Notes under the pieces: generated by a model | Seen by the model: only the letters and a program-made list of their open reading frames with translations | What the model was told of the DNA's origin: nothing | Database searches by the model: none | Made by a program: the position numbers and the translations under genes | Shown: positions 16,669 through 24,626 of the stretch, piece by piece | Layout: each line of letters starts with the position of its first letter | How positions within the stretch are numbered: position 1 is the first letter of the stretch | Assembly: GCA_029219285.1 (NCBI GenBank) | Contig: JAQXTC010000052.1 | Coordinates: 1-38,259 of the forward strand | Direction: 5' to 3' | DNA length: 38,259 nucleotides | From: Clostridiaceae bacterium | GTDB lineage: Bacteria; Bacillota; Clostridia; Clostridiales; Clostridiaceae

Positions 16669-17462
16669 AAAAATTTGAAAATTTCTTCAAAAGATTTTAT
16701 TTACTTATAATTTTCATTTTCCTATATGCTCCTATAATAACTCTTATGATATTTTCATTTAATGATTCAAAGAGTATGGCTCATTGGAATGGTTTCACCC
16801 TTGATTGGTATAAGCAATTATTTAATAACGATGCTCTTATGACAGCACTATACTATACGGTATTAATTGCAATACTATCATCAGTAATTGCAACTATAAT
16901 AGGTACTATAACAGCTATAGGAATATATAATATGAAAAATAGCTTAGGAAAAAAGCTACTGCTTAATGTTAATTATTTGCCTATTTTGAATCCAGATATC
17001 GTTACAGGTATTTCATTAATGTCATTATTTATATTTTTTAATTTAAGTTTTGGCTTTACAACAATGCTTCTTGCTCATATTACTTTTAATATACCTTATG
17101 TAATATTATCAGTACTTCCAAAGTTAAAACAACTTCCAAGTAATACAACAGAAGCAGCACTTGATTTAGGTGCCACTCCAATGTATGCTTTACGAAAAAT
17201 TATATTGCCACAAATAAAACCAGGTATAGTTGCAGGATTTTTAATGGCCTTTACTATGTCCATTGATGACTTTGTAATCTCCTTCTTTACATCAGGAAAT
17301 GGAGTTACAAATCTCTCGATAGAAATTTATTCCATGGCTAGAAGGGGTATTAAGCCAGAAATAAATGCATTATCAACTATAATATTTGTCGTTGTTTTAA
17401 CAATGCTATTAATAGTGAATAAAAAGCAATCTACTGGAGGTGATGATATTGAAATCAATTAG
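16662..17462 (+). CDS. potC: Spermidine/putrescine ABC transporter permease PotC
   Basis: The 266-residue second permease has about six membrane segments and the cytoplasmic EAA-type loop AALDLGATPMYALRKIILPQ (about 166-185), which contacts the PotA ATPase. The MSIDDFVISFF segment is typical of PotC. It starts with an ATG overlapping the last codons of potB, and its own last codons overlap the start of potD. Confidence 0.93.
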   Translation: MVKKFENFFKRFYLLIIFIFLYAPIITLMIFSFNDSKSMAHWNGFTLDWYKQLFNNDALMTALYYTVLIAILSSVIATIIGTITAIGIYNMKNSLGKKLLLNVNYLPILNPDIVTGISLMSLFIFFNLSFGFTTMLLAHITFNIPYVILSVLPKLKQLPSNTTEAALDLGATPMYALRKIILPQIKPGIVAGFLMAFTMSIDDFVISFFTSGNGVTNLSIEIYSMARRGIKPEINALSTIIFVVVLTMLLIVNKKQSTGGDDIEIN

Positions 17463-18498
17463 AAAACTAATCGCTTTAATTTCAACATCAATTTTAACTT
17501 TAGGACTTTTTTCAGGTTGTTCTAATAATAGAACAGACTCAAGCAAAGTAATTAATGTATTTAATTGTGCTGATTATATTGATGAAGAATTAATCACAAA
17601 ATTTGAGGAAGAAACAGGCTATATAGTTAAATATTCAACTTATGATACTAATGAGAATATGTATGCAAAACTTACTTCCGGTAGTGCATCTTATGATTTA
17701 ATTTTTCCTTCAGATTATATGATAGAAAAAATGATAAGTGAAAATTTGGTACAAGAAATAAACTATGATAATGTTCCAAATTATAAATATATAGATGAAG
17801 CTTATAAACATCTTTCTTATGATCCAGAAGATAAATATTCGGTACCATATATGTGGGGTACAATTGGAATTTTATATAATCCAGAAAATGTTCCTGATCA
17901 AGTAGATGGCTGGAATATATTATGGAATGATGAATATAAAGATGAAATTGTAATGTTCAACTCTATAAGAGATACTATGGGAATTGCATTAAGAAGACTT
18001 GGTTACTCAATGAATACTACTAATCACCAAGAAATAAAAGAAGCTGCTGATACTTTAATTCAAGAAAAAAAGTTAGCTAGAACATGGGTTGTGGATGAAG
18101 TTAAAGATATGATGATAAGTGGCGAAGTATCAATTGCAACAGTATATTCTGGTGATGCAGCTTATATTCAAGAGGAACATCCAGACCTGGAATATATAGT
18201 CCCTGAAGAAGGATCAAATAAATGGTTTGATGGTATGGTAATTCCAAGATGTGCAACTAATAAAGAGGGTGCAGAAGCTTTTATTAACTTTTTAACTGAT
18301 CCCGATAACGCTAAACAAAATGTTGATTATATTGGATATTATACTCCAAACTTCAAAACTTTTGAGATGTTAGATGAAGAAATACAAGAATCTTATCCAT
18401 CTAAAAAAACATTAGATAATTGCGAAATATTCAAGAATTTAGATAAAGAAACCTTAGATTTTTATAATAGTGAATGGATCAGAATAGCTGGAAACTAA
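17449..18498 (+). CDS. potD: Spermidine/putrescine-binding lipoprotein PotD
   Basis: The ~349-residue extracellular polyamine-binding protein belongs to bacterial solute-binding protein family 1. The best start is TTG at 17449: GGAGG ends eight bases before it, and the upstream in-frame GTG at 17440 lies inside that ribosome binding site. From TTG the signal peptide reads MKSIRKLIALISTSIL and ends with the lipobox LFSGC, so Cys24 would be lipid-modified. Characteristic PotD segments include NVFNCADYIDEELI, YDLIFPSDYMIEKM, PYMWGTIGILYNPENV and GSNKWFDGMVIPR. The 5' end overlaps potC. Confidence 0.94.
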   Translation: MKSIRKLIALISTSILTLGLFSGCSNNRTDSSKVINVFNCADYIDEELITKFEEETGYIVKYSTYDTNENMYAKLTSGSASYDLIFPSDYMIEKMISENLVQEINYDNVPNYKYIDEAYKHLSYDPEDKYSVPYMWGTIGILYNPENVPDQVDGWNILWNDEYKDEIVMFNSIRDTMGIALRRLGYSMNTTNHQEIKEAADTLIQEKKLARTWVVDEVKDMMISGEVSIATVYSGDAAYIQEEHPDLEYIVPEEGSNKWFDGMVIPRCATNKEGAEAFINFLTDPDNAKQNVDYIGYYTPNFKTFEMLDEEIQESYPSKKTLDNCEIFKNLDKETLDFYNSEWIRIAGN

Positions 18499-18503
18499 AA
18501 AAT

Positions 18504-18538
18504 GCCCTTAGAATATCACTTATTCTAAGGGCTATTTA
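18504..18538 (+). terminator. Intrinsic terminator of the pot operon
   Basis: GCCCTTAGAATA and TATTCTAAGGGC form a perfect 12-bp stem around TCACT. The T-tract is short (TATTTAC). Confidence 0.75.
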
Positions 18539-18544
18539 CATATC

Positions 18545-18769
18545 TTAATTAACTATTTTATTAATTTGAAATAATACTATTTCTCTTGAATATTCGCTTT
18601 CATGTTTTTCTTCATACCTATTATCAATAAAGAACATACTATAAGTTGATTTCATTTTCATGTATCTGTGTATTCTTGATACACATCTTGAGATACTTGA
18701 GAAATCTAGCTTTTTATCATTTTTTACTCCTTGGCAACTCATTGGTTTTGAAGCATTCTTATAACTCAT
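18545..18769 (-). CDS. Small uncharacterised protein
   Basis: The 74-residue product is not recognised. I start it at the ATG at 18769 (MSYKNASKPMSCQ) because GGAGGG lies seven bases upstream; an earlier in-frame ATG at 18784 sits in front of that site. The protein has two cysteines, a basic middle (RCVSRIHRYMKMKSTYSM) and an acidic patch (NRYEEKHESEYSREI). It has no signal peptide or membrane segment. A good ribosome binding site and a terminator on the opposite side make it likely to be expressed. The function is unknown. Confidence 0.6.
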   Translation of the reverse strand: MSYKNASKPMSCQGVKNDKKLDFSSISRCVSRIHRYMKMKSTYSMFFIDNRYEEKHESEYSREIVLFQINKIVN

Positions 18770-18784
18770 AATAAAACCCTCCAT

Positions 18785-18992
18785 TCACTGATAAGATCTA
18801 AAAAACTTTCTTCTTACACTATTAATATATATCCTTACGCTATTATTGTAATCTGTTGATATTTATTAATTTGCAAATATTACGATTGTATATTGAGATT
18901 TTATCATTTTAGGAAGGCTTATATCTTGATTTATTAACACTTTACTTTCTTCCATTATTTATTTAGCATTTTTTTACATTTATTAATTATTT
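18785..18992. other. AT-rich intergenic region
   Basis: No gene, hairpin or convincing promoter was seen between the small protein gene and ndk beyond AT-rich sequence. Confidence 0.4.
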
Positions 18993-19403
18993 TTATCTTA
19001 CTTTTCCAAACCATATTTCTATTTCATTTTTAGCATTTTCTTCAGAATCAGAAGCATGTACACAATTTTCTGTAACATTACTACCAAAACATTTTCTAAT
19101 AGTTCCTTCTTCAGCTTTCAAAGGATTTGTATTGCCATTTAATTTTCTGATCTTGGCTATAGCATCTTCTCCTTCTAAGATTAATGCACAAAGAGGTCCC
19201 CCTGTTATAAATTTTATTAAATCACTATAGAAAGGTTTTCCTTTATGAATAGCATAATGCTTACTAGCAATCTCTAGACTAGCAGTTTCCATCTTTAGTG
19301 CAACAATTTTTAAGCCTACATCTTCATAGCAACTTAAAATTTTTCCTATAATATTTTTTTTAACAGCATCTGGCTTTATTAAAACTAAACTTTTCTCTCT
19401 CAT
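18993..19403 (-). CDS. ndk: Nucleoside diphosphate kinase
   Basis: The 136-residue enzyme transfers the gamma phosphate from ATP to nucleoside diphosphates through a phosphohistidine. KPDAV (10-14), the conserved GGP (68-70), the NTNPLKAEEGTIR block (91-103) and the catalytic His116 in CVHASDS are all present. The usual 'FGxxxxxNxVHGSDS' region reads SNVTENCVHASDS, with Ala for Gly, which is common in Firmicutes. It is single, with an AGGTGA ribosome binding site upstream of the ATG. Confidence 0.95.
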   Translation of the reverse strand: MREKSLVLIKPDAVKKNIIGKILSCYEDVGLKIVALKMETASLEIASKHYAIHKGKPFYSDLIKFITGGPLCALILEGEDAIAKIRKLNGNTNPLKAEEGTIRKCFGSNVTENCVHASDSEENAKNEIEIWFGKVR

Positions 19404-19571
19404 AAATTGTCACCTCACAATAAATTATACACTAGATTATATAGAATTTTCTGAATATTATAACTTATTAATTTGATAAAATTTTTAAAATTAATTTTCC
19501 TGTCTTTTCTGTCTCCTAAGTTTTTTTATTTTATGCTATAATTGATCTATTAATAGTAAGGAGGTATTACT

Positions 19572-19844
19572 ATGATTAGATACTTTTTAATATTTTCAGG
19601 CAGAGTTCAAGGTGTAGGTTTCAGATTTTTTGCTCAAACAAACGCTTTAAAATATTCTTTAACTGGTATTGCACGAAATATGAATAATGGAATGGTTGAA
19701 GTCCAAGTTCAAGGAACTGAAGAAAATATAAATAATTTTATCTATACTGTAAAAAAAGGTAATATGTTTATAAGAGTTGATGATGTATCAATCAAAAAAG
19801 TAAATATCAATCCTGACGAAAAAAAATTTAAAATTGTCTATTAA
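19572..19844 (+). CDS. acyP: Acylphosphatase
   Basis: The 90-residue protein hydrolyses carboxyl-phosphate bonds such as in acetyl phosphate and 1,3-bisphosphoglycerate. GRVQGVGFRFF (10-20) holds the catalytic Arg18, and GIARNMNNGMVEV holds the catalytic Asn36, with the same 18-residue separation as in characterised acylphosphatases. AAGGAGG precedes the ATG and a TATAAT lies about 35 bases upstream. It converges on the riboswitch-controlled symporter gene. Confidence 0.93.
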   Translation: MIRYFLIFSGRVQGVGFRFFAQTNALKYSLTGIARNMNNGMVEVQVQGTEENINNFIYTVKKGNMFIRVDDVSIKKVNINPDEKKFKIVY

Positions 19845-19878
19845 AAAAATGAAACCCTAATCTAAGGTTTCATTATTT
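19844..19878. terminator. Shared terminator of acyP and the AGCS symporter
   Basis: AATGAAACC and GGTTTCATT form a 9-bp stem. The minus strand continues with seven T residues, the plus strand only with ATTTATT. It overlaps the last codons of the symporter gene. Confidence 0.75.
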
Positions 19879-21224
19879 ATTACCTGAAAATATTCTTCGG
19901 TTTCACTTATTATCTCTTTTCTAAGTCCTATTATTCCAACAAGATTGGGAATTGCCAAAAGGCCATTAAATATATCTGCTATTATAAATACTGATTCTAA
20001 CGAAATAAATGGTCCTATTGCCACAAGTATTATGTATAATATTTTATATCCTTTTATAGATTTAACTCCCGCTAAGTATTCAACACATTTTTCACCATAA
20101 TAATTCCAACCAATTATAGTTGTAAAAGCAAAAAACATAAGACCTATATTAACAACATATTTAGCTATCCAACTTATTGGTAATCCAATTTCAAAAGCTG
20201 CAGTTGTCAATGCTGCACCTTCTGCACCTGTTGATAAAGCATCTGTTAAAACTATTGCTATTCCTGTCATTGTACATATTATAATTGTATCAAAAAAAGT
20301 ACCTGTCATAGAAATAAGACCTTGCTTCGATGCACTTTTTGTTTTAGCTGCTGCCGCTGCTATAGGTGCACTTCCAAGACCGGCTTCATTAGAAAATATT
20401 CCTCTTCCAATACCTTTTTGCATAGCTATTTGAACTGTTATTCCAAGTGTTCCACCAAGTGCAGCTTCCGGATTAAATGCACTCTTAACAATTAACGATA
20501 TTGCATTAGGTATTGCTGTATAATTAGATATCAAAACTACTAATACTGCTAATATGTACATTCCTGCCATAAACGGAACTATCATTTCAGATACTTTAGA
20601 AATTCTCTTTATTCCACCTAATGTCACAAGTGCCACCAATACTGTCACTATAATAGCTGTAACAATAACAGGCACATTAAAACTTATTGAAGCTGCATCA
20701 GCAATAGATTTAACTTGTGTAAAAGTTCCTATTCCAAGACAAGCAACACATACACCTAAAAAAGCAAATATTTTAGCAAGCCATTTTAACCCTAACCCCC
20801 TTTCTATATAATACATTGGGCCACCTGCCACTTGGCCATTTTTATCTATAGTTCTATACTTAATTGCCAGAACTCCTTCAGCATACTTTGTTGCCATACC
20901 CAAAAAAGCTGCTACCCACATCCACAATAATGCTCCAGGACCGCCAGTTTTTACTGCTGTTGCAACTCCAACTATATTTCCAGTCCCTATGGTTGCTGAT
21001 AAAGCAGTACATAAAGCCCCAAAACTAGAAACATCACCTTCTACACTTAAGTCTTCTGCTTCTTTATCATTCCCAAATACATATTTTAATGATAATGGCA
21101 ACTTAAATATTTGCAAAAACTTTAACCTTAGTGTTAAATAAAGACCTGTTCCTAATAGTAAAATAAGTAATGGTGCCCCCCAAACTATTTCACTAATACT
21201 TTGTAATACTTCTTTTAATTCCAT
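19857..21224 (-). CDS. AGCS-family amino acid/Na+ symporter under glycine riboswitch control
   Basis: This is a ~455-residue membrane protein. I start it at MELKEVLQSI (21224), because AGGGGGA lies eight bases upstream; the reading frame stays open for 13 more codons without a ribosome binding site. AGCS signatures are ATIGTGNIVGVATAVKTGG, GGPMYYIERGLG and GIGRGIFSNEAGLGSAPIA. The tandem glycine riboswitch upstream indicates glycine as substrate or signal. The family normally takes up alanine or glycine with Na+; direction and specificity here are inferred. It is a paralogue of 10496-11899. Confidence 0.92.
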   Translation of the reverse strand: MELKEVLQSISEIVWGAPLLILLLGTGLYLTLRLKFLQIFKLPLSLKYVFGNDKEAEDLSVEGDVSSFGALCTALSATIGTGNIVGVATAVKTGGPGALLWMWVAAFLGMATKYAEGVLAIKYRTIDKNGQVAGGPMYYIERGLGLKWLAKIFAFLGVCVACLGIGTFTQVKSIADAASISFNVPVIVTAIIVTVLVALVTLGGIKRISKVSEMIVPFMAGMYILAVLVVLISNYTAIPNAISLIVKSAFNPEAALGGTLGITVQIAMQKGIGRGIFSNEAGLGSAPIAAAAAKTKSASKQGLISMTGTFFDTIIICTMTGIAIVLTDALSTGAEGAALTTAAFEIGLPISWIAKYVVNIGLMFFAFTTIIGWNYYGEKCVEYLAGVKSIKGYKILYIILVAIGPFISLESVFIIADIFNGLLAIPNLVGIIGLRKEIISETEEYFQVINNETLD

Positions 21225-21260
21225 AAAAAAAATCCCCCTAAAAATAATTTTAGATAAGGA
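21225..21260 (-). terminator. Riboswitch expression platform: terminator that also covers the RBS
   Basis: The minus-strand RNA can fold UCCUU and CUAAAA (21260-21248, with a two-base bulge) onto UUUUAGGGGGA (21243-21233) with a UUAU loop. Eight U residues follow (21232-21225) and then the ATG. The GGGGG ribosome binding site is inside the 3' arm, so this fold would block both transcription and translation. Confidence 0.65.
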
Positions 21261-21289
21261 CACACTAAAAATAAACGTCAGAAATAACG

Positions 21290-21475
21290 CCTATCTATCC
21301 CCTGTCCTTTTACCTGAGAGTTAAGGAAAACTTAATGATCTTCCGTGCTCCTTCGGTGCTCAAAAACTTGAGTCTCTCCAGAGGCCCGTCCAGCAGCGGT
21401 TCTTTTACCTGAAAGATTTACTTCTTCGGTGAATAATCTAATATTTCTCTCCCACTACCTTCAACCGGACTCTAT
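21290..21475 (-). ncRNA. Tandem glycine riboswitch (gcvT type)
   Basis: The minus strand carries two consecutive aptamers. The promoter-distal one is recognised by CTCTCAGGTAAAAGGACAG (about 21322-21304), ACCGAAGGAGCA and CTCTGGAGAGACTC. The promoter-proximal one has GGGAGAGA, CACCGAAGAAG and CTTTCAGGTAAAAGAAC (about 21413-21397). These are the conserved glycine-aptamer elements. The two are joined by a short GC-rich linker around 21385-21395, typical of cooperative tandem glycine riboswitches. The gene controlled is the AGCS symporter. For such transporters glycine may turn expression off, in contrast to gcv operons; the sequence shows the terminator but not the sign of the response. Confidence 0.92.
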
Positions 21476-21488
21476 TCAATTATTACTT

Positions 21489-21517
21489 ATTATATATACA
21501 TATTAATAAAAAAACAA
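21489..21517 (-). promoter_or_regulatory. Promoter of the glycine riboswitch transcript
   Basis: On the minus strand TTGTTT (21517-21512) and TATAAT (21494-21489) are 17 bases apart, placing the start just before the first aptamer. Confidence 0.6.
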
Positions 21518-21529
21518 GGGTTAATCCTT
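21508..21529 (-). terminator. Weak terminator of the PD-(D/E)XK gene
   Basis: AAGG and CCTT pair around six bases and are followed by G and seven T residues. The stem is short. It overlaps the -35 box of the riboswitch promoter. Confidence 0.4.
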
Positions 21530-21530
21530 C

Positions 21531-22511
21531 TTAATCTTCAATCTTATTCATAAATTCATCCATTATTTGCTCCATAATTCTAATAGCTTCTTCATAATTT
21601 TTTTCATCATATTCAATATAACCTACTGTCATATAATTACCTGTCCTAAAACTTTTTTTATTAAATTTAAAACCTTTTTCCTTACATCTATCACGATAAA
21701 ACTTATTAATATACCACCATATTTCATTATTATACTTTACTCCATGAGTTATCTTTACTGCTATAGTATTATTTTCAATTTGAAGATATATATTATCTAT
21801 GGATCTAGAAAACTTTGTAGCTTTTAATTTTGCTCCCTGATGATACCACCACAAAGCCCAATAATTACCTGATGTTTCTGAAACATACCTCCAGCCAACT
21901 ACATTTTTTATAATATAATCTGAGAGATAAGTAAAAAAACCCATATAACATTTATCATTCCATTCATGAATGGCTAAATGCTTATATTCATTTATTTCTT
22001 CATCTAATCCAATAAAATAATTGGCATAATCCTTATATATATCATTATGAATCTTACCTTCAGTATCTTTTAATAATTCTAATATATCTTTTCTATGAAT
22101 TACTAAATCAGCATGTTTATCCTCGTTAATCTCTTCTATAGCCTTGCAATATACACATATTATGTCTTCTTTTTTGATATCTGAAGGTATATGCTTATAA
22201 TTATTAGAAATAATCTGCTTTTTACATTTAACAATATTTTCATCACTTTGTATTTCAAAAGCTTTATCTTCAATTACTATTACATATTTATCATTAACTA
22301 CCACTACAATATTCATATCATAATAATCTTTATAAACAGCTACATTTTTATACTCACTAATTCTTTTCTCATGTAATATAATATCAAGAATTTTCTTAGC
22401 TTTTAAATATAATTGTTCATCTACCTCTTTATAATTAATCCAATTAATTAACCAACATATAAATGAATCTTGAGATAACTCTCCAGCAGCAAAATTAAAA
22501 ATATTATTCAT
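21531..22511 (-). CDS. PD-(D/E)XK nuclease superfamily protein
   Basis: The 326-residue protein begins with NFAAGELSQDSFICWLINW, an N-terminal motif typical of the PDDEXK_4-like family. The catalytic pattern is visible: Asp65 in YYDMNIVV, then Glu81 and Lys83 in YVIVIEDKAF on the next strand. The C-terminal half (about 190-320) is rich in Trp and Tyr (NYWALWWYHQGA, EIWWYINKFYRDR) and has no recognised catalytic motif. Proteins of this type are often found as lone genes or near phage-defence genes; no methyltransferase or other defence gene is adjacent here. The function is unknown. GGAGGAGA precedes the ATG. Confidence 0.78.
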   Translation of the reverse strand: MNNIFNFAAGELSQDSFICWLINWINYKEVDEQLYLKAKKILDIILHEKRISEYKNVAVYKDYYDMNIVVVVNDKYVIVIEDKAFEIQSDENIVKCKKQIISNNYKHIPSDIKKEDIICVYCKAIEEINEDKHADLVIHRKDILELLKDTEGKIHNDIYKDYANYFIGLDEEINEYKHLAIHEWNDKCYMGFFTYLSDYIIKNVVGWRYVSETSGNYWALWWYHQGAKLKATKFSRSIDNIYLQIENNTIAVKITHGVKYNNEIWWYINKFYRDRCKEKGFKFNKKSFRTGNYMTVGYIEYDEKNYEEAIRIMEQIMDEFMNKIED

Positions 22512-22604
22512 ATATTTCTCCTCCTACCCCATCATTATATTTAATTATAAATCCTTGAATCTAATTTTAGTATTGTATAAGTTTACAAAAGGATTTTAAC
22601 CTTT

Positions 22605-22913
22605 TTAATAAATAATTAACTCTGATAAAAAAACACTTAAACAAGCAAAAATAGACACCTTAAACAAACTTCCTCCCTTATAAGCAAGGACAATAGCCAC
22701 AATTAAGCCAATAGTTCCAGATATCATACTAGTTGTTGAAGTTAATATTGCTGGAAAAGTCATTACTGCTAAGGTTACATATGGTACATAAAACAAAAAA
22801 GATTTTACTGTTTTGTTTCTAATTTCTTTTCTTATTAAAGTTAATGGCAATGCTCTAATTAGATACGTTACTACCGCCATTACTAATATATAAATATAAA
22901 CATTATTCTTCAT
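22605..22913 (-). CDS. azlD: AzlD-family small subunit of branched-chain amino acid exporter
   Basis: The 102-residue hydrophobic protein has about three to four membrane segments. YLIRALPLTLIRKEIRNKTV (about 17-36) is the conserved AzlD start, with the R-x-L-P pattern. It acts with AzlC in export of branched-chain amino acids or their analogues. Its start overlaps the end of azlC by 11 bases. Only a weak AAAAGG/CCTTTT hairpin follows. Confidence 0.88.
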   Translation of the reverse strand: MKNNVYIYILVMAVVTYLIRALPLTLIRKEIRNKTVKSFLFYVPYVTLAVMTFPAILTSTTSMISGTIGLIVAIVLAYKGGSLFKVSIFACLSVFLSELIIY

Positions 22914-23619
22914 TTTGCACCTCCTTAACAGGAAATAATATAGCCGCTATAACTGAAATACTAACCGTTAATATTATAATCTTAAAACCTGAAGATATAT
23001 CCTTTAGCAATGGTGCATATTGAAACACAAAACTTCCGAACATAGAAATTACAATTATAGATGCTAATACTCTATTTTTCCTTGTAGGTGGAATAATTAT
23101 TGCTATAAACATCCCATATAAAGCAATACTCAATGCACTTAATATCCTTGGTGAAATAATTCCACCAGATATTACCCCTAAACATGTTCCGAGTGCCCAA
23201 GCTGGAACAGAGATACTCATAACACCATATGTATAAAATGGATTCAACTTACCTTCTGTAGTTACTGATACTGCAAAAATTTCATCAGTTACATAAGCTG
23301 ATAGAATCATTCGATGTAAAAGTGGTAATTTTGTTTCTATTTTTTGTGATAAAGCACATGACATTAAACAATATCGTATATTTATAATTAATTGTAAAAT
23401 TGCCATTTCTACATATGATGAACCTGATTCAATTAATGCTAATGCTGCAAACTCTCCTGCTGATGTACTATTAGTAATAGACATCACTGTCGCTTGTGAA
23501 GCAGTTAATCCACTATTTTTAGCTGCTATTCCTAAGGAAAATGAAACTGCCAAATATCCTAAAGCAATTGGTATTCCATCTTTTAGCCCCTTTCTAAAAA
23601 ATAGACTTTTATCTTTCAT
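22903..23619 (-). CDS. azlC: AzlC-family branched-chain amino acid permease
   Basis: The 238-residue multi-pass membrane protein has the AzlC pattern: GLKDGIPIALGYLAVSFSLG at the N-terminus, TNSTSAGEFAALALI near residues 49-63, NIRYCLMSCALSQK (about 80-93), and DEIFAVSV. With azlD it forms a two-gene operon. AzlCD exports branched-chain amino acids (for example 4-azaleucine resistance in Bacillus); the substrate here is inferred. GGGGGCG lies shortly upstream of the ATG. No adjacent Lrp-type regulator was found. Confidence 0.92.
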   Translation of the reverse strand: MKDKSLFFRKGLKDGIPIALGYLAVSFSLGIAAKNSGLTASQATVMSITNSTSAGEFAALALIESGSSYVEMAILQLIINIRYCLMSCALSQKIETKLPLLHRMILSAYVTDEIFAVSVTTEGKLNPFYTYGVMSISVPAWALGTCLGVISGGIISPRILSALSIALYGMFIAIIIPPTRKNRVLASIIVISMFGSFVFQYAPLLKDISSGFKIIILTVSISVIAAILFPVKEVQNEE

Positions 23620-23777
23620 ATAATCGCCCCCAACAATGTGTTAATTTTATCACTTTTGCATAAAATAGTAAATATTTCATTTTCATTCATTTTTATACCT
23701 AAAAATAGGATTGTATTGCTTTTAAATTTTACTATATAATAAAAGATATATCCGAAACTAACGAAAGAGGTGCTAGA

Positions 23778-24578
23778 ATGATAAAACTTATTGCAACAGA
23801 TATGGACGGAACTTTACTAGATAGTAATTCAAAATTACCAGAAAATTTTTATGATACCTATAACAAATTGTATGAAATGGGAATTAAATTTGTAGTTGCT
23901 AGTGGACGACCATACTTAACATTAAGAGAAAATTTTAAACCCATTGCTTCAAAACTGGATTTTATATGTGATAATGGTGCTTATATAGTAGAAAGTGGTA
24001 AAGAACCTAAAATATCAATAATAGAAAAAGCTAAAGTAAATGAACTTATCGAAACATGCAAATCTATTCCAAATACCGAACTACTTTTATGTGGAATAAA
24101 AGGCGCTTACAGAACTAACATTGACCCAAAATTCATCAAGGAAATTGATAAGTACTATGTAAATCAAATAGTTGTTGATGACTTAACAAAGGTAGATGAC
24201 GATATATTCAAAGTTACTGTTTGTGATTTTAACATATCTGCTGAAAATTCCTATAAAGTATTTTACCCAAAATTCAAAAACGAACTAAAGGTAGTTATAT
24301 CTGGGAAGGTTTGGCTAGATATTACTAATATAAATGTTAACAAAGGTGCTGCCCTTTCAAGAATTAAAGATGACTTCAATATCTCTTATGATGAAACTAT
24401 GGCTTTTGGAGATTTCTATAATGATATCGAATTATTAAAAGAAGCTAAATACAGTTTTGTAATGGAAAATGCCAATGATGACATGAAAAAGTATGGCAAT
24501 TATATTGCTAAGAAAAATACAGAGAATGGTGTTGTACAAGCCATTGAAGAATATATCTTTTCAAATCAACAAATTTAG
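23778..24578 (+). CDS. Cof-type HAD-superfamily phosphatase
   Basis: The 266-residue protein is a HAD type IIB (Cof) hydrolase. Motif I is DMDGTLL with the catalytic Asp8 and Asp10, motif II is VVASGRP (about 38-44), a lysine-containing motif III lies near NKGAALSRIK (about 192-201) and motif IV is AFGDFYNDIELL (about 213-224). Family members dephosphorylate sugar phosphates, flavin or PLP precursors; the substrate is not predictable. It is a single gene with AAAGAGGTG upstream. Confidence 0.92.
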   Translation: MIKLIATDMDGTLLDSNSKLPENFYDTYNKLYEMGIKFVVASGRPYLTLRENFKPIASKLDFICDNGAYIVESGKEPKISIIEKAKVNELIETCKSIPNTELLLCGIKGAYRTNIDPKFIKEIDKYYVNQIVVDDLTKVDDDIFKVTVCDFNISAENSYKVFYPKFKNELKVVISGKVWLDITNINVNKGAALSRIKDDFNISYDETMAFGDFYNDIELLKEAKYSFVMENANDDMKKYGNYIAKKNTENGVVQAIEEYIFSNQQI

Positions 24579-24618
24579 AAAATTCAAGGGAATCTGTAGT
24601 GATTCCCTTGAATTTTTT
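24578..24618. terminator. Bidirectional terminator between HAD gene and dehydrogenase
   Basis: AATTCAAGGGAATC and GATTCCCTTGAATT form a perfect 14-bp stem with a six-base loop. T-rich tracts occur on both strands. Confidence 0.85.
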
Positions 24619-24626
24619 AATAATAT

